From NCBI RefSeq assembly GCF_000276665.1, contig NW_004955437.1:4280398-4344397 (forward strand): 64,000 nucleotides of DNA. Direction: 5' to 3'. A program made the position numbers and the translations under genes. This DNA comes from Chinchilla lanigera (Eukaryota; Chordata; Mammalia; Rodentia; Chinchillidae). A model generated the notes under the pieces. The model had not been told where the DNA came from. It saw only the letters and a list, made by a program, of their open reading frames with translations, and searched no databases. This document shows positions 23,586 through 33,426 of the stretch, in pieces. The first letter of the stretch is position 1. Each line of letters begins with the position of its first letter.

Positions 23586-25189
23586 ATGGTGAAGGTGACA
23601 GAGGCAGGGAACTCGACTCCTTCCCCAAACAAGAGCCTGGCCCGGGGCGTGTGCGGGCCGCCTTCTCCCATCGCTCTGCAGGCGTGGGGGGAAAGTGAAA
23701 ATATTGTCTTGTGTGAATTCGGGAGCCAAGTTAAAGAGTCCCACAAGCGAGCAGGGGCCGCCCCCTCCGGCGAAGCTGTTTCCCTAACCCGAGGACGGGG
23801 CGTCTTGTCTCACAGGGTGTTTCTCTGGCTCCTGCACGCCCTCTGCCTGGCCGAGGGATGGCCTCCGTCTTGGGAGACCGGTTAAGGCTCTCCTCGTCCT
23901 GTGGAATCACAGCCCAGCCAGAGCCACCGCTACACGTGGGGCAGGGAGCCGGCACCCCAAGTCCACTTCCACACCTCCTCTCCTGCGTCCGGTTTGCACC
24001 ATGCTGTATCATGCAAGAGCCGTGGGGAAGCTAAGTGACACACAGCGGCACTGGTGTCATTCCCTGTCCTGGCACTGGGGTGGAGCCATGCTTGATTCCC
24101 AGCCTGGCTACTTGGGAACCACGGGTGGCTGAGGCCCTGGGGGAGCCCGCTGTGCAGACTGTAAACCCAAGCGGCCTGCACCGTGGAGCCCTGGTCTGCC
24201 ATGTTTCCTCCCTGCCCAGTGGCCATGGGTGTCACTGCCGCCATTGCTTTTAGCACTGTGACCTTCAGGGCCCTCTGGTGTGGCTCCTCTGACTGGCCAT
24301 GGGGGAGGCTGAAGAGATAACGGAAGTCATGCGGAAAGCTTGAGGCCTGCTTCCGTGGTAACCGAGGGCGAGGGCCGAGGCTTGGTGCTGTTACTCAGAG
24401 GATGCACACCGGCCTTCTCCTGGGGGAGGGCGGGGTTTGTGAAGGTCAAAAAGCCCAGCCTTTCCACCTCCCCTGCTCCCACCTTCTGTTCTCTTTAGGG
24501 ACCCTGTGTTAACAGCTCTCGTGTTTTGGTGTCTGCTTGGTACTTTTCTAAGTCATTCCCAACTGGACGGTTATGTTTGGGAAGTCAGGGTGTCTGGGGA
24601 AGCTGCATTGGCATTGTGGGTGGGGCTGTCCCGGGGGTTGCAGGCATTCAGCATCACTGGCCCCCTGCCCAGTTGTCCATCTGGAGCAGGGGCAGGGATC
24701 CCGTCCACTCGCAGCTCTGCAGCTTCTGCAGCTCTCCCCCAGCGAGAGCCCCTAAAGCAGTCCTGCCACATAGCACCCTATGGAAGGCGCTCAGCGCTGG
24801 TCTGAATACTTTACAGCATCAGAAATCTGTGGAGGGCAGCCCTTTGGGAGGTAGGTCCTTATCCACAAAGCCACCTGTCTCCTCTTGGCCCTTGGCCCGT
24901 TGGTTTTCATGTCGTGTGAAGTCCAACACCCAGAGTGGAACAGTGTCTCACGGGTGCCCTGACCCTGCAGAACAATGGGCCCAGTCCTCCTGCCCGGGAA
25001 GATACGCGTTCACGCAGCCTGAGATTATGTTTACTTTTCCCTTGGCAGCTACCTTGTATTTGTTGACTTATGGTCAGCTAAAACCAAGGACTTTCCCCTT
25101 TGGTGCTGTCCTGCTCTTTTCGGATCTAAAGTGTAAGATTTGAAAAATTTAAAAGACTTATTTACACTTTCTTCTTAATTTTGGTCTGT
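23586..25189. other. Unique intronic sequence
   Basis: Nothing recognised on either strand. Confidence 0.5.
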
Positions 25190-25343
25190 ATTTTCCTTTT
25201 TTTTTTTTCAGATAGAGTCTTGCTGTGTAGTTCAGGTTGACCTTAAGTGTGCTGTGTAGCCCAGGCTGGCTTTGAACTCCCGGTGATCCTCCTGCCTCAG
25301 CCTCCCGTGCTGGGATTACAGGCATGAGCCACTGTGCCCAGCT
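25190..25343 (-). repeat. B1-type SINE, antisense
   Basis: Poly-T, gtcttgctgtgtagttcagg, tgtagcccaggctggctttg, cctcagcctcccgtgctggg, gccactgtgcccagct. Confidence 0.92.
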
Positions 25344-26192
25344 GATCTGTGTTTTCTGTCCACATGATTTTGAGTCTCAGTATTGCCGTTGCCCTGTTAG
25401 TCCCTTCCCCCTCCACACTCGTCCTGAATTTTACATCTTCTACACATAGGATTGGGAAGCTGTCAATATCCTCACTGTATTGCTGATAAAAATGTGAGCG
25501 TCCAGGCCTTGGGGATAGATAATCATGGAGACCTCAGTGTGGATTGATAGTGACCAGTACTGATTGGGCTTGTTGCTTGTCTGCCTCTGAGAGGACCCAG
25601 CCAGTCCCGGCTCCACCCTACATTTCCCCGGCTCACAAGGGTATCTTTAAGCCCATCTGTGACCGCCTTGCTGAAATCTAGATGGACCGCATTCCACAGG
25701 GCTTCAAGGCTGTGCAGAAGGGGACGCACTCAGAGGCCAGCATGACCTGTCCTCGGTGAATCTTTATGAGCTTCTCGTTCCCATCGCTGCCGCGGAGTGC
25801 TCCGGTCACCCTTTCTTCCCTGTTCAGAAGCTTCCGAGAGCACGGGTTTGCTTTCCAGTTTCTAGAACTCTCCCGCTGTTCTTGTGTGAATGTGGGGACA
25901 CCTTGTCTTCTGCCATCTTCTCTGTTCCCCACAAACCCCTGGGGCGACCAGAGGCGGTGACCCTGTGTCCTCCGTGGCGAGTGATTCAATTCCCCTTGAA
26001 GGTGTGCTTTGTGTCTGCTTTATTTTAAGCCGTCTCGTTGAAGATCCGTATCTGGGATGACAGAGGCGGAGGCAGAGGGAAGCTGACCGGGGCTGTGCTT
26101 TCTCTCCGTCTGTTTAACGTCAATACACACAGGGCCCTGGTACTTCCTCATTCCCTTGCTCCAAGCGCAGGCTTAGGTTTTTCCAAAGCCTT

Positions 26193-26293
26193 TTGGTGCT
26201 GGAGGCAGCTCAGTGGCAGAGCATGTGTCCCGCATGCACAAGGCCCCGGCTGGGTTCAACCTCCAGCGCTGGAAGAAAATAAAAACAAAAACA
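26193..26293 (+). repeat. ID-like SINE, older variant
   Basis: ggtgctggaggcagctcagt ... gagcatgtgtcccgcatgca ... gctgggttcaacctccagcg followed by an A-rich tail (ataaaaacaaaaacac). Confidence 0.75.
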
Positions 26294-27294
26294 CTTTTTC
26301 GGTTGCTCCTTCACATTTTAGTTTTCCTTTGGGGCCTGTTAGTATCTCAGTGTCCCCTGGTTATTTCATGTGTCAGTGGTTTGTCTGGCTACACTGCGAG
26401 CTCTCTGCTTGCAGAACCCCGTTTTCCGTGTCCCCCGGAAAAGGATGCTTCTCGGGCTTCGGAGGTGCTCTGGAGCTGCCAGGAAGGCTCAGGGCAGAAA
26501 GTCATGTGTGCGGTTTGCTGGTGTGTCAGACGAGCATGTCATCATGGAAAATTCTTCCCAGAGTGTGCAGATCCATTTCCACGGCCTCTGCTGCTCTGCG
26601 CACTGCACATTCCTCTGCGCGATCCACCCATTCCCGCTTTCCCACCAAACCTCAGCCCTGCCGGGGGAGGTGAGCCACGCGCTGCCCCGGCTCCCCGCCT
26701 CCGTCCTCCGCTCGGACTCTTCTGCTTTCTTTGGCTCGGATTTACAGGGAATTTGACGGAGTTCCAGGTCTCGCCGGGATGGGTCATCCTGGGGCTTTCC
26801 TTGGGTGATAGGACTTGAACCCTTGATCGACAGCCTTTGCCTGGGGGACTCCTGGGGCTGAGCTTCAGCCGCTGATAGTTCCCCAGGGGTGGGTTGCGCG
26901 GAAGGATGGAGAAAGGCGGACCTACTAGGTCCGCAGGCTAGTGGGTCTGCATGCCTTCCAAGGACAGGTCCCGGGGCCAGGTCAGCAGGGCCCCAAGCAA
27001 ACCTTAGAGGGAACCTCCAGAGGGCCGTGGGGGCTCGAGGTCTTCCCCTGGCCAGTGCTGGAGAGGGGACCTGGCCTCTGCCAAGTGACGTGGAGGGGAC
27101 CTCTTGTGTGTCCTTGTCTCATCTGACTCAGAAACACAACAGGGCAGTGCGGTGATACTCAAGAGTATGGCCCGTGTGTGATGGCTCCAGCTCCCACCTT
27201 GTTAGGAATAACCCTTCCCAGACCTTCTGAGTCACACCCTGAGGGTGGGGCCCAGCTGGCTGTTTAATGACTCTGTCCGGGATGCTGGCTCACC
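26294..27294. other. Unique intronic sequence before exon 2
   Basis: No repeat or exon recognised. Somewhat CpG-containing around 26640-26770 but without promoter motifs. Confidence 0.5.
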
Positions 27295-27488
27295 CTGGTA
27301 AGTTGAACTCGGGAGCCAGGTTGCTTGGGTTCATACCCTCACCCAGCTGGGTGGCCTTGAGCAAGTTGCTTGACCTCTGCCCCTCTCTATAAAATGTCTC
27401 ATCTGTACCATAGCAGGCACCAGCTGCCACCTTGTTATTGTGATGATCAAACAAAGATGCTTTTAAGTAGCCTAACACTTGGCCTGGG
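27295..27488 (+). repeat. MIR SINE abutting the exon 2 acceptor
   Basis: gagccaggttgcttgggttc, gtggccttgagcaagttgct, tgacctctgcccctctctat, aaaatgtctcatctgtacca and ttattgtgatgatcaaac follow MIR; its 3' end lies about 33 nt before the exon. Candidate branch-point ctaac (27472-27476) falls in MIR-derived sequence, though ctgac (27491-27495) is nearer. Confidence 0.8.
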
Positions 27489-27521
27489 CTCTGACCTTTG
27501 TCATCTCACTCTCTTTTTCAG

Positions 27522-27633
27522 GTGGTGTCTGATGCGGCGGGACAGGGTGTGGCCATCATGGGGAACCAGACCTTCAACAATTGGAACTGGCCCAATGCGA
27601 TGATTTTTGCGGCCACAGTCATCACGACCATTG
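27522..27633 (+). CDS. KCNK5: KCNK5 exon 2: extracellular cap end and pore helix 1
   Basis: 112 nt, phase 0 in and phase 1 out: 37 codons plus the first base of the filter glycine. It starts VVSDAAGQG after the acceptor ctctttttcag and stops one base into GYG before donor gtaagg. It carries the NQT glycosylation sequon (N77) and the pore helix NAMIFAATVITTI. The residue before GNQT is Met where human has Thr, which leaves the sequon intact. Confidence 0.97.
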
Positions 27634-30600
27634 GTAAGGGTGCCCACTTCCGTGCCCTCTCTCCTTGGAATCATGCAAGAATCCAATCCAGGTGACTCAG
27701 CCGCGTTGGGGGTAAAATCCAGCAGTTAGTCTGTCCTTCTGATTGTTAATGTTAGTAAGGCCATCATGACTGGCTTTGCTTTGAGTCTGTTTCCGTGGAT
27801 CCTGACCTGGGCACGTTGGGCAGAAACGGCCCCCAGCCCAACGGCCTAAGCCGTGCAGATAAGTTTGCCCCCTGCGTACACCCCGATTCTCTCTGGTTGC
27901 GCTGTCAACCATTCCAGAAGCGAGTGGCTTACGACACACACGGTTTGTTCTCTTCCGTCGAGCCTGGTGTCCAAGCTGGTGCTGTCACGTTTGACAGCTG
28001 GCGTTGGCTGTTGGCCGGGCCGTCCGCTTCCTCAGCCTAGGAGGAAGGCAAGAGGCTTGCAGGCGTGGCTCAGGCATCTGACAGTGTGACAGCTGGACTC
28101 TAAGGGGGATCCACAGAGTGAGAGTTTTCAAAGAATTGGGAGGAGCAGCGATTGTCAGACCTTAGCCTGCCCAGCACGACTTCCGCCGTTTTCTGTGGTC
28201 AAGCAAATCAGGAGGCCCGGATGCGAAGGGAGGCAAGTGAGACTCCACCTTAATGTGGGACCGTGCGTAGGAAGGAAGTGGGTTGAGAGTGGCCATCTTT
28301 GCAGACTGCCCACTAGGGCTTCTGCTGTCTGATTGGCACCACAAGGTACGGTGAGTATGAGGACCAGGAGGAGGACCTGCTGAGGTGGAGGCTTAGCCCC
28401 TCCCTTCAGGGAGCTCCAGAGGGATGGAGGAGACAAAGGCTGCACCATCATAACTGCTGAGTAAACGGTAGGGCCATTAGTTAAGTGTCAACATTAGATC
28501 TGTGTCCATTGATCTCAGAGAATAGACTTCCCTCAGGCTGGGTGCTGAGGATGGGCCAGTAGGAGGCAGGGAGGGACCCAGCTGTGTGTGGGTGGCGAAG
28601 TGGGAGGGCCCATCACGCCTGCTGTGGCCCCGTCCTCAGCCCCGCCCTCTCCTTCCTCAGGTTATGGCAATGTGGCTCCCAAGACCCCGGCTGGCCGCCT
28701 CTTCTGCGTCTTCTATGGTCTCTTCGGGGTGCCGCTCTGCCTGACGTGGATCAGTGCCCTGGGCAAGTTCTTCGGAGGACGCGCCAAGAGGCTAGGCCAG
28801 TTCCTCACCAGGAGAGGCGTGAGCCTGGTATGTTCCCAGTTCTGGGTGCTGGGCAGAGGTGAGGGGACAGGAAGTCCTCAAGAACTGGACAGGGGTGTTG
28901 GGGCAGGTGGCAGTTTCCGCACCCCCGGCCCTGTCCCCGCCTCCCTGGGCTCGGTGTCCAGGAGGCCACTGCTGGCTGCCTCCCGGCCTTCTGGGCATCC
29001 CTGCCGGGTTTCCGGACTCTGCCAGCGTCTGACTTGGTCTCCTGCCTCCCCACAGCGGAAGGCGCAGATCACGTGCACAGCCATCTTCATCCTGTGGGGC
29101 GTCCTGGTCCACCTGGTGATCCCGCCCTTCGTGTTCATGGTGACGGAGGAGTGGGACTACATCGAGGGCCTCTACTACTCCTTCATCACCATCTCCACCA
29201 TCGGCTTCGGTGACTTTGTGGCCGGTGAGTCCCTGCTGCCGTTCCCTGGCTCGACTCCTCACCTTCTCATATACGGGCCCAGGCGTGAGGCCGCCTACCC
29301 CAAGCTGGCCTTTTATCCAGAGGCCCACGCGGAGTGGAGCTGAGTGCGGGAGCTGCCCTAGGGGCTTCAGTCCGAGGCCAAAGCTTTGCCCTTGCCACAG
29401 GCAGCTCGAGACAAGGGTGGCCTTCTCCCAGCCGCCCGCCCTGCCCCGCCCCTCGGTGCGGCCCTTCTCTTCCTCCTCCTGCACTTAATCCTCACTCAGC
29501 CCCGGGCGCTCCTGCACTTGGGCCTGCGGCCTGTGCGGCTCTAGGTCTTCATCTTCCTGACACCAAGCTCAGGCCTGTTGACCCTGCGGTGCTGGGCCAA
29601 CCCCGCCTCTGCTCTGCGGCCTGGTTGTGCCCCAGCTCCTGACCCGGAGGGCAGGGGAGGTCGCCCCCATTGTGTGTGGCGTGCTGGGAGGGGCTGCCGA
29701 GGGGCGGGAGGAACAGGAGTGGCCTGAACACACCACCGGGCCTGGCGAATCAGGGCTGCCTGCTGTCGCAGAGAGGAATTCAAGGCACAGTCCTCCCTTT
29801 GTCCGGCGCCTCGGCCCACAGCTGGCCCAGAAGCCTTTGTGTTGGGGGAGCTCAGCGGTTCTCTTCCCTCAGCTCCAGCAGGACGCCAGGCTTCTGCCTC
29901 CCTTTTTCCATCTGTAACACTGGTGGAGAAAAGTGCCCCGCACCCGGGATGATAGGGAATGATGCCAGTTTATACTGTGCCCGAGGGCAGGGGGTAGGAC
30001 CCCAGCGCTGTCAGGCCACAGTCTGCTATGCTCCAGTCTCGAGCAAGATTGACAGCTCCCCTCAGACAGAGCCCCTGGCCTGACGGACCTCCGGTCTGCC
30101 GCCTGCCCTCCGAGGCTGGAGGTGACCACTCCCCAGCTCTCTAAGCTGCGTGCCCTCTGAGGGGGAGGCGGGATATAGAGCAACACGGCTGTAAGGGCAG
30201 AGTCACAAAAGGATCTCAGATGGCCCCGCCGTATAGGAGAACCACCAGAGATGGCGGGATGGCGGGCCCTGGAGGCTCCTGAAGCAGGTCTCAGAGTGGA
30301 GGAGCCCCAGGAAGGCGGAAACAGGAAGCCAGGGAGGCTGAGCGGCCTTGGAGGAGACAGAAGACAGCTCTGAATGTGCCTACCCAGGTCAGGCCTCCTG
30401 GGTCGTCACAACCCAAGCACCAGTGTCATTCCCAGTGCTCCCCCAGAACGGCAGCTCGGCCGCCAGAGGCCTGTCACACAGCTCCATCCTCCCTAACTGA
30501 GCTGCCTCCCTCACACCCCAGCTGGTTGTGGAACGACCGAAGTGCACCTACTCGTGGGCTGTTTCTCTCTCCCCTCCTCCCTTCGTCTCCCCATCCCTCT

Positions 30601-32012
30601 CCCTCGGGTGGGGATTAGAACCTTCAGCCTGTGCACTGAGCTCCATCCCCAGCCCTTTTTGTATTTTTTATTTTAAGACGGGGCCTTGCTAGGTGGCCCA
30701 GACTGGGCTCAAACTGGGAATTTTCCTGCATCAGCCTCCCAGAGAACTAGGATTACAGGTGTGGGCCATCATACAGCCCAGCATGGGCTGTTTCTTGACC
30801 CAGGTGTTTGTCGCTTCCCTATCCCCCAGAAGCCTCTTTAACTTTCTGCTTTTTTGAACGGATTATATAGCCCAGGCTGGCTTCAGTCTCGTGGCAGTCC
30901 TCCTGTCTCAGCCTCCTGGGTGTTGGGATTGATTACAGGGATGTGCCTGGCAATTTTCCTTACTTTTATGATTGAGGAAACCGAGGCCCAGAGATGGGTT
31001 GGGGGGGCATGAGTGACAGGCCATGGTTCTTTGGGAAGACGATGGGGTGGGGATGGCCCGGGGCTAAGCTGTGCCCTTGCCACTGCATGTGTCTGGAGCC
31101 TTGCTGGCCCCTGCTGACTCTGGGCCTCCTGTTGTCTCAGGTGTGAACCCCAGCGCCAACTACCACGCCCTGTACCGCTACTTTGTGGAGCTCTGGATCT
31201 ATCTAGGGCTGGCCTGGCTGTCTCTCTTTGTCAACTGGAAGGTGAGCATGTTTGTGGAAGTTCACAAAGCCATCAAGAAGAGGCGACGGCGGCGGAAGGA
31301 GTCCTTCGAGAGCTCCCCGCACTCCCAGAAGGCCCTGCAGATGGCGGCCGGAAGCGCAGCCTCCAAGGACGTCAACATCTTCAGCTTTCTGTCCAAGAAG
31401 GAGGAAACCTACAACGATCTCATCAAGCAGATCGGGAAGAAGGCCATGAAGAGCAGCGGGGCTGGGGAGAGGGTCTCAGCACCAGGCCCCCGGCTGGGGT
31501 CTCAAGGGAGTGGGCTGCCAGCGATCCCCACGTCCCTGGCACCCCTGGTGGTCTACTCCAAGAACCGGGTGCCCAGCCTGGAGGAGGTGTCCCAGACACT
31601 CAAGAGCAAAGGCCACATGTCCAGGCCCCCCGGGGAGGAGGCTGGGGAGCCCGAGGCCGGCTCCCCGACGACCTCTGAGGCCTTCAGCAACCAGCTGGAC
31701 CGCATCAGCGAGGAGGTCGAGCCCTGGGAGGCCCTGGACTACCAGCCGCTCATCTTCCAGAACGCCAACATCAGCTTCGTGAGCGAGGAGGCCGGCCTCT
31801 TGGATGAGGAGACCTCCAAGTCCTCGCTGGAGGACAACCTGGCCGGGGAGGAGCAGCCCCAGGAGGGGGCCACGGCCCAGGCCCCCCTGAACATGGGCGA
31901 GTTCCCCTCGTCAGATGAGTCCACCTTCACCAGCACCGAGTCGGAGCTGTCCGTGCCTTACGAGCAGCTCATGAACGAGTACAATAAGGCCGGCAGCCCC
32001 AGGGGCACGTGA
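27522..32012 (+). CDS. KCNK5: KCNK5 (TASK-2, K2P5.1) two-pore K+ channel, exons 2-5; exon 1 upstream of window
   Basis: Coding parts 27522-27633, 28661-28827, 29056-29224 and 31141-32012 splice in frame (donors GTAAGG, GTATGT, GTGAGT; AG acceptors) into 439 residues nearly identical to human TASK-2 through the membrane core. Numbering with a human-like 62-residue exon 1: N-glycosylation NQT at 77, filter 1 TIGYG near 98-102, M2, M3, filter 2 IGFGD, the external pH-sensor Arg224 (in HALYRY), M4, internal pH-sensor Lys245 (VNWK), KK257-258 before a run of five arginines, then a long acidic, Ser-rich cytosolic tail ending NEYNKAGSPRGT. TASK-2 is a plasma-membrane background K+ channel opened by alkaline pH; it is known in renal proximal tubule bicarbonate handling, cell-volume control and brainstem chemoreception. 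M1 and the start codon are in exon 1, which is absent here. No frameshift or premature stop is seen. Identification is very secure. Confidence 0.98.
27634..28660 (+). other. KCNK5: KCNK5 intron 2 (1,027 bp)
   Basis: GT-AG intron that splits the GYG glycine codon of the first selectivity filter, the conserved phase-1 intron position of many K2P genes. No clear repeat or further coding block is seen in it. Confidence 0.95.
28661..28827 (+). CDS. KCNK5: KCNK5 exon 3: selectivity filter 1 and M2
   Basis: 167 nt beginning with the last two bases of the GYG glycine codon, then YGNVAPKTPAGR (Thr108 conserved; T108P is a reported human variant in Balkan nephropathy), the M2 helix (FYGLFGVPLCLTWI) and the cytosolic linker GGRAKRLGQFLTRRGVSL. 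Acceptor ccttcctcag, donor gtatgt. The only difference from human I recall is Lys to Arg in FLTRRG. Confidence 0.97.
28828..29055 (+). other. KCNK5: KCNK5 intron 3 (228 bp, open in frame)
   Basis: Short GT-AG intron between M2-linker exon 3 and M3 exon 4. Its length is 76 codons exactly and it contains no stop in the exon 3 frame, so retention would insert 76 residues rather than truncate. Confidence 0.95.
29056..29224 (+). CDS. KCNK5: KCNK5 exon 4: M3 and second pore loop
   Basis: 169 nt, phase 0 in and phase 1 out: RKAQITC, the M3 helix (IFILWGVLVHLVIPPFVF), VTEEWDYIEGLYYSF, then filter 2 STIGFGDFVA and the first base of Gly212. Acceptor ccccacag, donor gtgagt. The loop reads EEWDY where human has EGWNY, adding two acidic residues near the outer mouth; other differences are conservative. 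Confidence 0.97.
30606..30783 (-). repeat. Composite ID plus B1 SINE, antisense
   Basis: ggtggggattagaaccttca ... gagctccatccccagcccct-like ID end, then poly-T and antisense B1 (gacggggccttgctaggtgg ... cctcccagagaactaggatt). Same architecture as at 2291 and 53752. Confidence 0.7.
30848..30953 (-). repeat. B1-type SINE fragment, antisense
   Basis: atatagcccaggctggcttc ... ctgtctcagcctcctgggtg ... gatgtgcctggc. About 190 nt upstream of exon 5. Confidence 0.8.
31141..32012 (+). CDS. KCNK5: KCNK5 terminal coding exon 5: M4 and cytosolic C-terminal tail
   Basis: 872 nt coding, from the last two bases of Gly212 to a TGA at 32010-32012. It encodes VNPSANYHALYRY (Arg224 pH sensor), M4 (ELWIYLGLAWLSLF), VNWK (Lys245), the basic stretch KKRRRRRK (the KK pair is reported for G-beta-gamma sensitivity) and about 240 tail residues. 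Strongly conserved tail blocks are KDVNIFSFLSKKEETYNDLI, VVYSKNRVP.LEEVSQTL, NQLDRISEE and the last ~35 residues (SSDESTFTSTESELSVPYE). Between them the tail diverges, including ALQMAAGSAASK against human ALQVKGSTASK, which adds one residue. Confidence 0.97.
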
Positions 32013-33377
32013 GGCAGGGCCGGCTCCCCGCCCCGCCTGAGACAGGGGCAGCCTTGGAGCGGGAGCGGGGGGCCAAGGGCCTTGTTCTCCTTCCATCCCC
32101 TCCAGCACGATGCTCCTCCGACGGATGTAGCGCGGGCCCAGGACAGGGCCTCTACTCGCAGCCACGCGGGCCTGGCGGTGGGGAGGCTGCTGTCCTGAGC
32201 GCGCCGGTGTCTCCAGTGGTTGGAGGCATGTGGGCGGCAGGACCGACCCCGCGAGGGCCTGTCCTGCGTGGCTTTTCACCCTGTGCTCGGGGGACTGTCA
32301 CACGGTTCTCGGTGGCCCGGGCTGGGCTGAGTCCACCAGTGTTAATGAGCAGCTCTGTGGGGCTGGCACGGAGCCAGAGACACCTCCGGGAGGGAGGGAG
32401 GGAGGAGCCCACGTGGTCCGGTTTCTGCCTGGTCCAGCTCTCCGGTGTCTGGGGAGGGACAGCTGTGATGAGGGGGCCGGGGCATCGCAGTGCTGCAGCG
32501 GGAACAGGACCTTGTTCTCAAGGACCTCGCTGCCCACTGGTACCCCCGCTTCTTCCCATCCCAGACCGATGGGGCGGGGGGCAAATTGCTCTTGGCTCTC
32601 AGGTGGGCTGTGGCCAAAAATGTGAATGGAGCTCCTCTCTCCGGCTGTGTGCGCGAGTGTCAGGAAGGGGAGCTGGGGCTGGGGAGAAGCGATAATGTGA
32701 AACTTTCTGGTGAGAGGCGGCGGGTAGACCTGCTGCCTCTGTTCTTGTGTTATCAGTGACGCTCACCTAGACCAGCTCACTTTGCCCTGAGTGTTTTTGT
32801 TATATATGTTTCTTTCCTCATGAACTGCTGTTTTTATACATGAGTCTGTGGTTGGCTTCAGAGCCAGTGAAGAGCAGGGTCTGGAGAACTGGGGCTGTCT
32901 GGCGCATACCCTGCTGCATGCCTACACCCCCCAGGCAGCTGGGCCTTCCGTGCTGCCCTGAGCCAAAGTCCTGATGTCGAGAGCCGTGACCCCGTGCGTG
33001 GTAAGGGAGGGCACGCTGAGGTTAGGCTAGAGAGGGATGCCTGGCAGGCAGCTGACTGCCAGGCAGGAGCCCAGGCTCCCACCCTCAAGCCCAGCACCTT
33101 CTCTGACCCTCCTCTGTCCCCTGTGCTGTGGGGAAGATAGGACAGAACCCCCCAACCTGAGAGCCGGCGGGGGGCTGGGGGGCTGTGTCCACGCCCTCCC
33201 CATTCTCTAAGCGGTTGCCGCAGGGCGGGAGGAGCAGCCTGTGTGCTTCCGCGAGCGGTTCCGTGAGCCGGGCTAAGTGCCGGCTGTCCTGGAGTCACAC
33301 ACTGTATGTACATCCTGGCAATGACGGCAAATGTAATTTATTTTACCATTTTTACAATAAAATATAGACAGGCCAGC
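32013..33377 (+). other. KCNK5: KCNK5 3' untranslated region
   Basis: From the TGA at 32010 to the inferred cleavage site some 15-20 nt after AATAAA. No repeat insertion is visible. The last ~75 nt before the poly(A) signal are AT-rich (aatgtaatttattttacc) and resemble the human KCNK5 mRNA end as I recall it; the 3' end itself is inferred. Confidence 0.85.
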
Positions 33378-33426
33378 TTGGTGTCTGCTGTGTGCTGTGG
33401 GGGGGTGGGGGACAGGCTGGTGGGGG
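33356..33426 (+). terminator. KCNK5: KCNK5 poly(A) signal with GU-rich and G-rich downstream elements
   Basis: AATAAA at 33356-33361 is followed by a GU-rich stretch (ttggtgtctgctgtgtgctg, 33378-33397) and then, from 33399, runs of six, five and seven guanines. This is the expected layout of a strong cleavage signal with a downstream G-rich pause region. Cleavage near 33375-33378 is inferred. Confidence 0.88.

Larger units (their letters stand above)
1..27521 (+). other. KCNK5: KCNK5 intron 1, 3' part (at least 27.5 kb)
   Basis: The reading frame upstream of exon 2 is not continued by any recognisable coding block, and no sequence matching the TASK-2 N-terminus (M1, start MVDRGP) is found. 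In human, exon 1 is separated from exon 2 by a very long intron, so this whole stretch is read as intron 1. It holds SINEs, MIRs, L1 and LTR fragments and otherwise GC-moderate unique sequence. Confidence 0.85.
29225..31140 (+). other. KCNK5: KCNK5 intron 4 (1,916 bp)
   Basis: GT-AG intron splitting the Gly212 codon just after filter 2. It contains an antisense composite B1-ID SINE (30606-30783) and an antisense B1 fragment (30848-30953); the remainder, 29225-30605, is GC-rich unique sequence with nothing else recognised. Confidence 0.95.

Noticed and set aside
1..27521. KCNK5 exon 1 or its promoter
   Set aside because: No sequence matches the TASK-2 N-terminus with M1, and no CpG-island promoter is seen at the window start.
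28588..29343. A 251-codon open frame read as a single gene
   Set aside because: It is KCNK5 exon 3, the open intron 3 and exon 4 read through, with intronic sequence at both ends; splice sites and homology define the exons.
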